NCBI RefSeq assembly: GCF_026262575.1
Contig: NZ_JAPKFL010000027.1
Location: 1-64,000 of the forward strand
Origin: Streptomyces marinisediminis
GTDB taxonomy: Bacteria; Actinomycetota; Actinomycetes; Streptomycetales; Streptomycetaceae
Length of the DNA: 64,000 nucleotides
Direction of reading: 5' to 3'
Positions 10,669-19,265 of the stretch are shown here, piece after piece. The notes beneath the pieces were generated by a model, which saw only the letters and a list, made by a program, of their open reading frames with translations, was not told the DNA's origin and did not search any database. The stretch's first letter is position 1, and every line of letters starts with the position of its first letter. Made by a program: the position numbers and the translations under genes.

Positions 10669-11526
10669 GTGAAGCTGTTGCGTGTCGGGCCCGCGGGGGC
10701 GGAACGTCCGGCGGCCCTGGACCCCTCGGGGGCGCTGCGCGACCTGTCCGGGATCGTGGCCGACGTCGACGGGGCCCTGCTCGCCGACGCCGCCGCGCTG
10801 GCCCGCGTCCGGGCGGCCCTGGACGACGGCGGGCTGCCGGTCCTGGACCCCACCGGGCTGCGCCTGGGCCCGCCGGTGGGCGCCATCGGCAAGATCGTCT
10901 GCATCGGCCTCAACTACCGCGACCACGCCGAGGAGACCGGCCAGCCCATCCCGGAGGAGCCCCTGGTCTTCATGAAGGCCCCGGACACGGTCGTCGGCCC
11001 GCACGACGCCGTGCTCATCCCGCGCGGCAGCGCCCGGACGGACTGGGAGGTCGAACTCGCCGTCGTCATCGGCCGCACCGCCCGCTACCTGGCGAGCGCC
11101 GAGGAGGCCGCCGCCGCCATCGCGGGGTACGCCATCACCCACGACGTCTCCGAGCGGGAGTTCATGCTGGAGCGCGGCGGCCAGTGGGACAAGGGCAAGA
11201 ACTGCGAGACGTTCAACCCGCTCGGCCCCTGGCTCGTCACCGCCGACGAGGTCCCCGACCCGCAGGCGCTCGGCCTGCGCCTGTGGGTCAACGGCGAGCT
11301 CAAGCAGCACGGCAGCACGGCCGACCAGATCTTCCCCGTCACCGAAGTCGTCCGCTACCTCAGCCAGTTCATGGTGCTGCGCCCCGGCGACGTCATCAAC
11401 ACCGGCACCCCGGCGGGCGTCGCCAACGGCCGGCCCCTCCCCAAGCCCTTCCTGCGCCCCGGGGACGTCGTCGAGCTGGAGGTCGACGGCCTCGGCCGCC
11501 AGCGCTCGACGCTGGAAGCGGCCTGA
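10669..11526 (+). CDS. Fumarylacetoacetate hydrolase family protein
   Basis: 285 residues. The C-terminal catalytic domain begins at KIVCIGLNYRDHAEE. It contains PLVFMKAPDTVVGP, TDWEVELAVVIG with the metal-binding Glu residues, GYAITHDVSEREFM and VINTGTPAGVANG. This is the FAH fold used by 2-hydroxyhepta-2,4-diene-1,7-dioate isomerases, acylpyruvases and oxaloacetate decarboxylases; the exact substrate is not readable. GTG start with TGGAG seven bases upstream. No catabolic neighbours point to a pathway. Confidence 0.88.
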   Translation: MKLLRVGPAGAERPAALDPSGALRDLSGIVADVDGALLADAAALARVRAALDDGGLPVLDPTGLRLGPPVGAIGKIVCIGLNYRDHAEETGQPIPEEPLVFMKAPDTVVGPHDAVLIPRGSARTDWEVELAVVIGRTARYLASAEEAAAAIAGYAITHDVSEREFMLERGGQWDKGKNCETFNPLGPWLVTADEVPDPQALGLRLWVNGELKQHGSTADQIFPVTEVVRYLSQFMVLRPGDVINTGTPAGVANGRPLPKPFLRPGDVVELEVDGLGRQRSTLEAA

Positions 11527-11570
11527 GGCGGGCCCGCCCGGGGCCGTACCCGCGGCGCCGACGGCGCGGG

Positions 11571-11662
11571 GCCGTGCGCGGGCCAACGCCGTGCGCGGGC
11601 CAACGCCGTGCGGGGTCGCCCGCCCCGCCCCGATACGGCGTTGCGGGCGCGGGGCGGGCGGG
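11571..11662. repeat. Short tandem repeat and GC hairpin after the FAH gene
   Basis: A 17-bp unit GCCGTGCGCGGGCCAAC occurs twice in tandem with a partial third copy. It is followed by CCGCCCCG / CGGGGCGG arms around a short loop, a likely transcription terminator. Confidence 0.5.
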
Positions 11663-11677
11663 TGGCACGGCCCGGGG

Positions 11678-12304
11678 ATGACCGAGATCAGCGTGCGGGT
11701 GCCGGAGTCCGCGCAGTGGCGGTGCCACCGGGACGTGCGGCTCGCGGCGCTCGCAAAGGCGCCGTACGCGTTCGGCTCCACGCCCGCCCGCGAGCGGGCG
11801 TTCACCGAGGACGCCTGGCCCGGTCGGCCGGCCGCGCGCACCACCCGCGTCGCCGAGCGGGACGGGCGGCCGTGCGGGCTCGTCGGCGTACGGCCACCGG
11901 AGGCGGACGGCCGGGCGGAGCCGGTGTCGCCGTGGGTGCGGCCCGGGGCCCGCGGCAGCGGCGTCGCGGACGCGCTGGTGCGCCGGGCCCTGACGCCGGC
12001 CGCCGCAGACGGCGCCGCGCAGGTGTGCCGGTGGGTGGTGGTGGCCGACCCGCGGGCCGGGCGGCTGTACGAGCGGGGCGGCTTCCGGCGCACCGGCGAG
12101 GAGCAGCCGGTGCGCGCGGGCGGGGCGGCGCGGGAGTTCGCCTCCGCCCGCCCCGTCCCGGTCGGCGCTCAGCGCAGGTGGACGGTCTCGCCCGTGCGCG
12201 CCGAGTGGCGGGCCGCCTCCAGGACGCGCAGCGCCTCGACGGCGTCCCGCGCGGTGACCGGCGGCGCCTCGCCAGCGCGGACCGCGGTGGCGACGGCCGC
12301 GTAG
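11678..12304 (+). CDS. GNAT-family N-acetyltransferase
   Basis: Reads MTEISVRVPESAQWRCHRDV. It carries the acetyl-CoA binding region VSPWVRPGARGSGVADALVRRAL (the R/QxxGxG/A motif) and a typical GNAT C-terminal segment RLYERGGFRRTGEEQ near residue 135. The domain should end near residue 160. The open frame continues another 45 or so residues with Arg/Ser/Ala-rich low-quality sequence that is antisense to the convergent oxidoreductase. The ancestral stop was therefore probably lost. The substrate is unknown. The ATG at 11678 has CGGGGA close upstream. Confidence 0.72.
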   Translation: MTEISVRVPESAQWRCHRDVRLAALAKAPYAFGSTPARERAFTEDAWPGRPAARTTRVAERDGRPCGLVGVRPPEADGRAEPVSPWVRPGARGSGVADALVRRALTPAAADGAAQVCRWVVVADPRAGRLYERGGFRRTGEEQPVRAGGAAREFASARPVPVGAQRRWTVSPVRAEWRAASRTRSASTASRAVTGGASPARTAVATAA

Positions 12305-13230
12305 TACGCGGGGTAGTCGCCGTCCACCGTCGGCACCGGGCGCGCGTCCTGCTCCTCGCCCAGCGTGCCCCAGGCCGACCGCGGCTCCACGCCCCAGTCG
12401 GCCAGGCTTGGGCGCTCGCCCGCGCGCAGCGCGTTCTCCTGCGGGTCCAGCCCGTACTTGACGTACGCCGCCGTGCTGCCCAGCACCCGGAAGCGCGGGC
12501 CGGGTTGCGCGGCCGTCGCGCTGACCCACAGGTGGGAGCGGACGCCGTCGGCGTGGGTGAGCGCGATGAAGGTGTCGTCGTCCGCCTCGGCGCCGGGCCG
12601 CCGCACGTCGGACTCGGCGTACACGTGCGCCGCCGGGCCGAACAGGGCGACCGCCTGGTCCACCACGTGGCTGCCCAGGTCGTAGAGCAGGCCACCGAGG
12701 TCCCGCGGGTCGCCCGACTCGCGCCAGCCGCCCTTGGGCTTGGGCCGCCAGCGCTCGAAGCGCGACTCGAACCGGTGGACGCGGCCCAGCTCGCCGCGCT
12801 CAAGCAGGCGGCGCAGGGTGAGGAAGTCGTTGTCCCAGCGCCGGTTCTGGAACACCGACAGCAGCAGCCCGCGCTCCTCGGCCAGCGCGGCCAGGTGCTC
12901 GGCCTCGGCGGCGGTCGCGGCCAGCGGCTTGTCCACCACCACCGGCAGCCCGGCGCGCAGCGCCCGCTCGGCCAGCTCCACGTGGGTGCGGTTGGGCGAG
13001 GCGACGACGACGAGGTCGAGCTCGTCGGGACGCGCGAAGAGCGTGTCGGCGTCCCCCGCGATCCGCACCCCGGGGTGCTCCTCGACCGCCTGCCGGGCCC
13101 GCTCGCCGCTGGAGGTGACGACCAGCTCCAGCGCGAGCCCGGGCGTCGCGGCGATCAGCGGGGCGTGGAAGACCGACCCGGCGAGTCCGTACCCGATCAG
13201 CCCGACCCGCAGCGCGCGTGTCTCCACCAT
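12169..13230 (-). CDS. Gfo/Idh/MocA family NAD(P)-dependent oxidoreductase
   Basis: 353 residues. The N-terminal Rossmann fold begins LRVGLIGYGLAGSVFHAPLI. The family motif VDKPLAATAAEAEHL has the catalytic EKP-type Lys appearing as DKP. A C-terminal alpha/beta domain contains DLGGLLYDLGSHVVDQAVALFG. It probably oxidises or reduces a sugar or polyol derivative. The ATG at 13230 has GGAGG only two bases upstream; the adjacent GTG at 13227 is better spaced and may be the true start. The 3' end overlaps the extended GNAT frame by 136 bases. Confidence 0.88.
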   Translation of the reverse strand: MVETRALRVGLIGYGLAGSVFHAPLIAATPGLALELVVTSSGERARQAVEEHPGVRIAGDADTLFARPDELDLVVVASPNRTHVELAERALRAGLPVVVDKPLAATAAEAEHLAALAEERGLLLSVFQNRRWDNDFLTLRRLLERGELGRVHRFESRFERWRPKPKGGWRESGDPRDLGGLLYDLGSHVVDQAVALFGPAAHVYAESDVRRPGAEADDDTFIALTHADGVRSHLWVSATAAQPGPRFRVLGSTAAYVKYGLDPQENALRAGERPSLADWGVEPRSAWGTLGEEQDARPVPTVDGDYPAYYAAVATAVRAGEAPPVTARDAVEALRVLEAARHSARTGETVHLR

Positions 13231-13551
13231 GACCTCCGATGACCTGACGTTCGGATGTACCCGGTCATGCTGCCAGGGTGCCGGGGCGACGACCAACCGC
13301 CCCGCCCGGCCCGGCGGCAACCCCCGCCCGCCCGGCCGCCCGCCCGGCCTCCCGCACGACAGTCCCGCGCCGGTCCGCGCCGGGGTGCCCGAACACGGCC
13401 GGGCGCCCGGCGCGGACGGCGGACGCGGCCGCCCCGGCGCGGACTGGCGCGGGACCGGGCACCCGGTGCGGGCGGCCGGTCCCGCCACGGCGGCCGGTGC
13501 GGCCACCGCGCGCGGCCGGGCGGTCGGTGCGGGCGCCGCGCCGAGGCGGCG
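13231..13551. other. Gene-free GC-rich spacer
   Basis: About 320 bases between the oxidoreductase start and the HAD gene stop. Nearly all G and C, with short Pro/Arg-coding simple repeats. No convincing gene or RNA; presumably the 3' untranslated region of the HAD gene side is very short and the rest is promoter and filler. Confidence 0.5.
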
Positions 13552-14331
13552 TCAGACGCGCTCGACGAGGTCGGCGATGGAGTCGGCCACGGTGGACGGC
13601 CGGTAGGGGTAGCGCTCGACCTCCTCCGTGCGCGTCAGCCCCGTCAGCACCAGGAACGTCTCCATGCCCGCCTCCAGACCGGCGAGCACGTCGGTGTCCA
13701 TCCGGTCGCCGACCATCGCGCTGGTCTCGGAGTGGGCGCCGATCTTGTTCAGCCCGGCCCGCATCATCAGCGGGTTGGGCTTGCCCACGAAGTAGGGCTC
13801 GCGGCCCGTGGCCTTGGTGATCAGCGCCGCCACGGAACCGGTCGCGGGCAGCGGGCCGTCGGTGGACGGCCCGGTCTCGTCCGGGTTGGTGGCGATGAAG
13901 CGCGCCCCGTTGTTGATCAGACGAATCGCCTTCGTCAGCGCCTCGAAGCTGTAGGTGCGCGTCTCGCCGAGCACCACGTAGTCGGGGTGGGTGTCGGTGA
14001 GGATGTAGCCGATGTCGTGCAGGGCGGTGGTCAGCCCCGCCTCGCCGATGACGTACGCGGTGCCGCCGGGCCGCTGGTCGTCCAGGAACTTGGCCGTGGC
14101 CAGCGCCGAGGTCCAGATGTTCTCCACCGGCACCTCCAGCCCCAGGCGGGACAGGCGGGCGTGCAGGTCGCGCGGCGTCTGCATCGAGTTGTTCGTCAGC
14201 ACCAGGAACGGCCTGCCGGACTCCGTCAGCCGCTTGATGAAGGCGTCGGCGCCCGGAATGGGCACACCCTCGTGGATGAGGACACCGTCCATGTCCGTCA
14301 GCCAGGACTCGATCGGCTTGCGCTCTGCCAC
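13552..14331 (-). CDS. HAD-superfamily hydrolase, NagD/class IIA type
   Basis: 259 residues. Motif I is WLTDMDGVLIHEG with the two catalytic Asp residues. The NagD-like LTNNSMQTPRDL provides motif II. Lys and GKPNPLMM form motif III and AMVGDRMDTDVLAGLEAGM motif IV. Class IIA HADs of this type dephosphorylate nucleotides and sugar phosphates. The GTG at 14331 is preceded by GGGAG with seven bases spacing. Divergent from the secreted protein gene downstream on the other strand. Confidence 0.92.
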   Translation of the reverse strand: MAERKPIESWLTDMDGVLIHEGVPIPGADAFIKRLTESGRPFLVLTNNSMQTPRDLHARLSRLGLEVPVENIWTSALATAKFLDDQRPGGTAYVIGEAGLTTALHDIGYILTDTHPDYVVLGETRTYSFEALTKAIRLINNGARFIATNPDETGPSTDGPLPATGSVAALITKATGREPYFVGKPNPLMMRAGLNKIGAHSETSAMVGDRMDTDVLAGLEAGMETFLVLTGLTRTEEVERYPYRPSTVADSIADLVERV

Positions 14332-14527
14332 TGCGGAACTCCCACCTCGCGTACGGGCCCCCAGCGTATGCGCAGCCCGCGCCGCCGCGTCGCCCGGGAC
14401 CGCGCCGTCTCGCACACCGGACGCAGCCTTGCGGCCGCGCACCGGCAGCACCCTTTCGGCCGCGCACCGCGTGCGCCCCCGGCCCGGGCCGGGGGATCGT
14501 CGAACCGCACCCAACCGGAGGTTCCGC

Positions 14528-15082
14528 ATGAGTCCCGCCCGCACCGGCGCCGCGCTGGCCCTCGCCGCGACCGCGCTGTGCGCCGTCGCCCTCCCGGCCG
14601 CCGCCGGGACCGGGTCGGTCGTCATCAGCCCCGCCACGGTCCACCCCGGCGGCAAGGTCAACGTCCGCGTCGACGCCTGCGACGGGGACAAGGCGCTGGC
14701 CCGCTCGTCGGCGTTCGTCGCCACCGTCGCCCTGCACGCCGCCGCAGACGCCACGCTCAGCGGCGACGCCGCCGTCCGCACCACCGCCGAACCGGGCTCC
14801 CACCGCGTCACCGTGGACTGCTACGACAAGACCGGCAACCTCAAGACCGGCATCGCCGAGGGGACCTTCCGCGTCGAGGCCAAGCGCCCCGCGCCGACCC
14901 CCACCCACCACGACCACCACCACCGGCCGCACGCGCCGGTGAAGGCGGGCGGCGGCGGCACGGCGGGCGACGCCGACGGCGGCTCCACCCCGCTCGCCCT
15001 CGGGGTGACCGGCGCCGTCGTGGGCCTGGCGGGCGCGGCCCTGCTGCGGCGGGCGGTGGCGCGGCGCGGCGCCGACGGCTGA
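14528..15082 (+). CDS. Secreted protein with C-terminal membrane anchor
   Basis: 184 residues. There is a clear signal peptide (GAALALAATALCAVALPAAAG, cleavage around residue 27), a beta-rich domain with two Cys (VDACDGD and VDCYDKTG) that could form a disulfide, a His/Pro-rich linker (THHDHHHRPHAP) and a final helix (LALGVTGAVVGLAGAALL) followed by RRAVARRG. The end resembles a sorting-signal tail but no LPxTG-like motif precedes the helix. GGAGG is seven bases before the ATG. The sortase gene begins four bases after its stop, so the two are co-transcribed. Confidence 0.82.
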   Translation: MSPARTGAALALAATALCAVALPAAAGTGSVVISPATVHPGGKVNVRVDACDGDKALARSSAFVATVALHAAADATLSGDAAVRTTAEPGSHRVTVDCYDKTGNLKTGIAEGTFRVEAKRPAPTPTHHDHHHRPHAPVKAGGGGTAGDADGGSTPLALGVTGAVVGLAGAALLRRAVARRGADG

Positions 15083-15086
15083 CGCC

Positions 15087-15752
15087 GTGTCCGGCGAGGG
15101 CTCGGCACCGGGCACCGGGCGGCTGGTGACCGCCACCGCCTGGACGGTGCTGCTGCTGGCCCTGTGGCTGTGGGGCAAGGACCTCACCGACGGCGCCCTC
15201 CCGCAGCCCGCGCGCGGGGCGGCCACCGCCGAGCGGGCCGGCGACGGGCGCCCCCTGCCGCCCGCCCGCGCACCGCTGGCCGACGCCGGGCCCCCGCGCC
15301 ACCTGGCCATCGCGGAGATCGGGGTGGACGCCGACGTGGTGGGCCGGGGCCTGGACGCGGACGGCGCGGTGGACCCGCCGCCGATGAGCCGCGCCGAGAC
15401 CGTCGGCTGGTACACCGGCGGCGCGTCGCCCGGCGAGGAGGGCACGGCGGTGCTCGTCGGCCACGTCGACACCGAGACCGAGCGGGCCGTCTTCTACGAG
15501 CTGAGCACGCTCCGGCCCGGGGCCGAGGTGGCCGTCACCCGGGCGGACGGCTCGCTCGCCGCGTTCACCGTGGAGGACGTCGAGGTGGTGGAACGCGACT
15601 CCTTCGACGCCGACCGGGTGTACGGGCAGCGGCACGCCGGGCGGGCGGAGCTGCGTCTGATCACCTGCGGGGGAAGCTACGACGAGGAGGCGGACAGCTA
15701 CACCGCCAACGTCGTCGTCTCCGCCTATCTCTCCGGCACCGGTGAGGCGTAG
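15087..15752 (+). CDS. Class F sortase
   Basis: 221 residues with one N-terminal membrane helix (WTVLLLALWLWG), then a sortase domain. The catalytic His is at 126 (VGHVDT) and the catalytic Cys at 194 (LITCGG). Class F sortases are common in actinobacteria and attach surface proteins to the cell wall. The stretch after Cys194 contains no Arg, although sortases normally carry a catalytic Arg a few residues beyond the Cys strand. GTG start immediately after the secreted protein gene, whose product is its likely partner. Confidence 0.88.
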   Translation: MSGEGSAPGTGRLVTATAWTVLLLALWLWGKDLTDGALPQPARGAATAERAGDGRPLPPARAPLADAGPPRHLAIAEIGVDADVVGRGLDADGAVDPPPMSRAETVGWYTGGASPGEEGTAVLVGHVDTETERAVFYELSTLRPGAEVAVTRADGSLAAFTVEDVEVVERDSFDADRVYGQRHAGRAELRLITCGGSYDEEADSYTANVVVSAYLSGTGEA

Positions 15753-15834
15753 TCGGGCGCACCGCGGCTGCGGGTGCCCGGTCGATGTGCCACGATGAGC
15801 CCGACCGGTTCGGACCGTCTCCAAAGGGGAGTGG

Positions 15835-16902
15835 ATGTACGGCACAGACGCCGGCCACCGCCGCCAGCCCGCGCGCCGCGCCGCCGCGCGCCGCCGCCGT
15901 CGCGCCGTGGCCGGGACCGCGCTGGCCGCGACCGTCCTGCTCGCGGCCTGCTCATCGCCCGACGACGCGTCCCCGCGGCCCGCGCAGGCCTCCGAGCGCC
16001 CCGACGGCTCCTCCGAGGCCCCGTTCTGGGTGAACCCGGACAGCCGCGCCCAGCAGGCGCTCGCCACGGCCGAGGAGTCCGGCGACGCGCAGGAGGCCGA
16101 GCTGGTCGCGGCCATCGCCGAACAGCCGGCGGGCCAGTGGCTCGGCACCGAGGACCCCGAGACCGAGGCCCGCCGCATCACCGAGGCGGCCCAGGCGGCC
16201 GACCGTCCGCCGCTCCTCGTGCTCTACAACATCCCGCACCGCGACTGCGGCCAGTACAGCGAGGGCGGCGCCCCGACCGCCGACGCCTACCGCGACTGGA
16301 TCGCGCGCGTGGTCAGCGGCATCGGCGACCGGGCGGCGTGGGTCGTGCTGGAACCGGACGCGCTGGCCCACCTCCTGGTGCCCGGCTGCGTGCCCGGCGA
16401 GTTCCACGAGGAGCAGTACACGCTGCTGCGCGAGGCCGTCGAGTCCCTCAGCGCCCTGCCCGGCACCCGGGTCTACCTCGACGCCGGCAACCCCCAGTGG
16501 GTCCAGGACCCCGGCGGCATGGTCGAGCCGCTCCAGCGGGCCGGGATCGCCCAGGCCGACGGTTTCTCGCTCAACGTCTCCAACTACCAGACCACGGAGG
16601 CGAACGTCGAGTACGGCACCCGGCTGTCCTCGATGGTCGGCGGCAAGCACTTCGTCATCGACACCAGCCGCAACGGCAACGGCCCAGCGGAGGGCGGGGG
16701 CGACGAGGAGGCGTGGTGCAACCCGCCCGGCCGCGCCCTGGGCACCGAGCCGACGACGCGCACGGGTGAGGAGCTGGTGGACGCCTTCTTGTGGGTCAAG
16801 CGGCCCGGCGAGTCCGACGGCACCTGCAAGGGCGGCCCCCCGGCCGGCGAGTGGCACCACTCCTACGCCCTCGAACTCGCCCGCAACGCCACCCACCCCT
16901 GA
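15835..16902 (+). CDS. cslZ: GH6 family endoglucanase, predicted lipoprotein (CslZ-like)
   Basis: 355 residues. A very Arg-rich N-terminus leads to a lipoprotein signal ending LLAACSS with the lipidated Cys at 39. The GH6 domain has LVLYNIPHRDCGQYSEGG, VVLEPDALAHL with the catalytic Asp region, YLDAGNPQW, NVSNYQTT, FVIDTSRNGNGP and WCNPPGRALG. It cleaves beta-1,4-glucan. In S. coelicolor/S. lividans a GH6 enzyme named CslZ is encoded beside glxA-cslA and processes the tip glucan; this gene is the likely counterpart. The ATG at 15835 follows AAAGGGGA. Confidence 0.88.
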   Translation: MYGTDAGHRRQPARRAAARRRRRAVAGTALAATVLLAACSSPDDASPRPAQASERPDGSSEAPFWVNPDSRAQQALATAEESGDAQEAELVAAIAEQPAGQWLGTEDPETEARRITEAAQAADRPPLLVLYNIPHRDCGQYSEGGAPTADAYRDWIARVVSGIGDRAAWVVLEPDALAHLLVPGCVPGEFHEEQYTLLREAVESLSALPGTRVYLDAGNPQWVQDPGGMVEPLQRAGIAQADGFSLNVSNYQTTEANVEYGTRLSSMVGGKHFVIDTSRNGNGPAEGGGDEEAWCNPPGRALGTEPTTRTGEELVDAFLWVKRPGESDGTCKGGPPAGEWHHSYALELARNATHP

Positions 16903-16968
16903 CCCCACCCCGCCACGACGCCGACCCGGCGGGGCCGGCGTGGACGGCTGCGGGCGGTGCCGACACGG

Positions 16969-16983
16969 CAGAATGACGCTGTG
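16969..16983 (+). promoter_or_regulatory. Probable leaderless -10 element of the AlbA_2/HATPase gene
   Basis: CAGAAT is followed by six bases and then the GTG at 16981, and no Shine-Dalgarno is present. The arrangement is that of leaderless actinobacterial transcripts. Confidence 0.45.
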
Positions 16984-18177
16984 AACGAGAACGCAGCGGA
17001 TCTGGCCGACCTCCTGGGCACGCAGGAGACACCTGTGCTCGAGTTCAAGAGCACAGCGAAGCGGGAAGGCAGGCGGGGGGACGCCATCGGTAAAGCGGTC
17101 TGTGCCATGGCCAACGATCTGTGTGGACGGGGCGGTGGCGACATCCTGATCGGGGTGGACGACGCGGGGCGACCGGTGGCGGGAGTCGACACCGGCGACC
17201 GTGCGCTCCTCGCGCTGACCGACCTTCGGGACGACGGCCGCATTCTGGACCGCCCCTCCTTCACCGTCGAGCCGGCCGTGTACCGGGGGAGTCCGGTCAT
17301 CCGTATTCAGGTGCGGGCCAGTGCCACTCCACCGGTGCGGTTCGAAGGGTGCGTCTGGGTGCGCCCAGGCCCCACGACGCGGAGGGCCAACCGGGAGGAC
17401 GAGCGCGTCCTGGCCGAGCGCCGGCGTGCGATGGACGCTCCGTTCGACGCCCGGCCGCTCGCTCTGACCAGTCCGAGCGATCTGGACCTCGACGTCTTCC
17501 GGCAGTCCTACCTGCCGTCCATGGTCGCTCCCGAGGTCATCGAGGAGAACGGCAGGCCCATCGAGCTCCAGCTCTCGTCCCTGCACCTGGTGACCCCGGA
17601 CGGGAACCCCACGGCCCTCGGCCTGCTGACCGTCGGGCTCGATCCGGGTAGCCGCATCCCCGGCGCCTACGTGCAGTTCGTCCGGTACCAGGGTACCGAC
17701 CTGGACGCTCCGATCGCGGACGAGCAGGAACTGCGCCAGAACCTCGTCGGGCTGGCCGGTCGGTTGGAGCCGCTGCTGCGCAGCAACCTGCGCACCCGGC
17801 TCATCGAGGACGGCTTCCGGGAGACGCCGCAGCCGGACTATCCGCTGGAGGCCCTCAGGGAGATCTGCATGAACGCTCTGATGCACCGCAACTACGAGAC
17901 CTCCTACGCCCCCACCCGCATCGCCTGGTTCGAGGACCGTATCGAGGTCACGAACCCCGGCGGCCCGTTCGGACAGGTGCGGGAGGACAACTTCGACCGC
18001 GTGACCGACTACCGCAACCCCTCCCTCGCCGCCGCGATGAAGGGCCTCGGTTACGTCAACCGGTTCGGTCGCGGAGTCGGGCGGGTGCGCAAGGCACTGG
18101 AGTCGAACGGGAACCCAGCGGCCGAATTCCAGGTGGACGACGCTTCGTGGGCCGTCGTGATCAGGAGGGCCGCATGA
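16981..18177 (+). CDS. AlbA_2 (Schlafen-like) domain plus HATPase_c_4 protein
   Basis: 398 residues. The N-terminal AlbA_2 domain shows ETPVLEFKST, a hydrophobic AVCAMANDL, GGDILIGVDDAGRPVAGVD and VRFEGCVWVRPG. The C-terminal third has LREICMNALMHRNY (an N-box), RIEVTNPGGPFG and FGRGVGRVRKAL, typical of the HATPase_c_4 domain. Proteins of this build are often mislabelled RecG-like helicases or regulators, and their function is mostly unknown. The gene overlaps the ParA-like gene by four bases. Codon third positions are visibly less GC-saturated than in neighbours, consistent with acquisition. An alternative GTG lies at 16957. Confidence 0.85.
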   Translation: MNENAADLADLLGTQETPVLEFKSTAKREGRRGDAIGKAVCAMANDLCGRGGGDILIGVDDAGRPVAGVDTGDRALLALTDLRDDGRILDRPSFTVEPAVYRGSPVIRIQVRASATPPVRFEGCVWVRPGPTTRRANREDERVLAERRRAMDAPFDARPLALTSPSDLDLDVFRQSYLPSMVAPEVIEENGRPIELQLSSLHLVTPDGNPTALGLLTVGLDPGSRIPGAYVQFVRYQGTDLDAPIADEQELRQNLVGLAGRLEPLLRSNLRTRLIEDGFRETPQPDYPLEALREICMNALMHRNYETSYAPTRIAWFEDRIEVTNPGGPFGQVREDNFDRVTDYRNPSLAAAMKGLGYVNRFGRGVGRVRKALESNGNPAAEFQVDDASWAVVIRRAA

Positions 18178-19211
18178 CCTCCATCGCGCTGTTCAACAAC
18201 AAGGGAGGCGTCGGCAAGACCACGCTCACCTACCACCTGGCGCACATGATCAGACGGCTGGGTCTGAGCGTGCTGGCCGTCGACCTCGACCCCCAGGCCA
18301 ACCTCACGTCGATGTGCCTGGAGGAGACCGAGATCGAGGAGCTGTGGGAGAACCCCTCCGAACTCATCGACCAGGGGGCCGTGCCCCCGGGCCCGCCCGG
18401 CACGGGGCGCGTCAAGAGCGGTCAGACGATCGCCGACGCCGTGCGTCCCATCCTCGAAGGCACCGGGGACATCGCGGCCGTACGACCGGCGCTGCTGGAG
18501 CCCGGACTGTGGTTGCTGCCGGGGAGCCTGGACCTCAGCCGGTTCGAGGACAAGCTCTCCAACGAGTGGTCCCGCGCCTACGCGGGCGACGTCGCGGCCA
18601 TCCGCACCTCCACGTCCTTCCACCGCATCATCGAGCGGGCCCGGCAGGACGTGGCGGCCGACGTCGTGCTGATCGACGTCGGCCCTAATCTCGGCGCGAT
18701 CAACCGGGCCGCGTTGATCTCCGCCGACAGCGTGCTCATGCCCCTGGCGGCGGACCTGTTCTCCCTCAAGGGCCTCAGCAACCTCGGGCCGACGCTGCGC
18801 ACGTGGCGCGGCGACTGGCAGACCCTGGTGCTGCCGCGGGTGCCGCACGGCATTCCCGCCCCGCGCGCCGAGATGCGACCGCTCGGCTACGTCATCATGC
18901 AGCCGGAGATGCGGCTCGACCGGCCGGTCAAGGCGTACCAGCGGTGGCTTGAGCGCATCCCCTGGGTCTACGCCGCCGCCGTTCTCAACGAAGCGCCGCC
19001 CGCCCATCCCGACGATCGGCACCGGATCGCCACGCTGAGGAACTACCGCAGCCTGATGCCGCTGGCCCACGACGCCCGTAAGCCGATGTTCGACCTCCGG
19101 CCCGCGGACGGCGCGCTGGGCAGCACCCAGCAGTACGTGAAGACGTGCTTCAAGGAGTTCCAGGGGCTGGCCCGCACCGTGCTGGCCGAGATCGGCAAGC
19201 CCTCCGACTAG
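18174..19211 (+). CDS. ParA-like P-loop ATPase
   Basis: 345 residues. The deviant Walker A is FNNKGGVGKTT with the signature Lys, followed by VLAVDLDPQANLTSM and a Walker B-like VVLIDVGPNLGAINRAAL. Then comes DSVLMPLAADLFSLKGLSNLGPTLRTW. A C-terminal extension (RLDRPVKAYQRWLERIPWVYA) is longer than in chromosomal Soj/ParA. No ParB or parS-like cluster is nearby, and its start overlaps the AlbA_2/HATPase gene as ATGA, so the two products are probably made together. The role could be positioning or switching of the partner; plasmid partition is unlikely in this context. Confidence 0.88.
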   Translation: MTSIALFNNKGGVGKTTLTYHLAHMIRRLGLSVLAVDLDPQANLTSMCLEETEIEELWENPSELIDQGAVPPGPPGTGRVKSGQTIADAVRPILEGTGDIAAVRPALLEPGLWLLPGSLDLSRFEDKLSNEWSRAYAGDVAAIRTSTSFHRIIERARQDVAADVVLIDVGPNLGAINRAALISADSVLMPLAADLFSLKGLSNLGPTLRTWRGDWQTLVLPRVPHGIPAPRAEMRPLGYVIMQPEMRLDRPVKAYQRWLERIPWVYAAAVLNEAPPAHPDDRHRIATLRNYRSLMPLAHDARKPMFDLRPADGALGSTQQYVKTCFKEFQGLARTVLAEIGKPSD

Positions 19212-19265
19212 CGGTCGGACGGCGGCCCGGGGGCGGGTGGTGGGTTCCGCTCCCGGGGCGGGGTG

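Noticed and set aside
18174..19211. Chromosome or plasmid partition ParA
   Set aside because: No ParB gene or clustered parS-like sites nearby, and the gene is coupled to an AlbA_2/HATPase gene instead.
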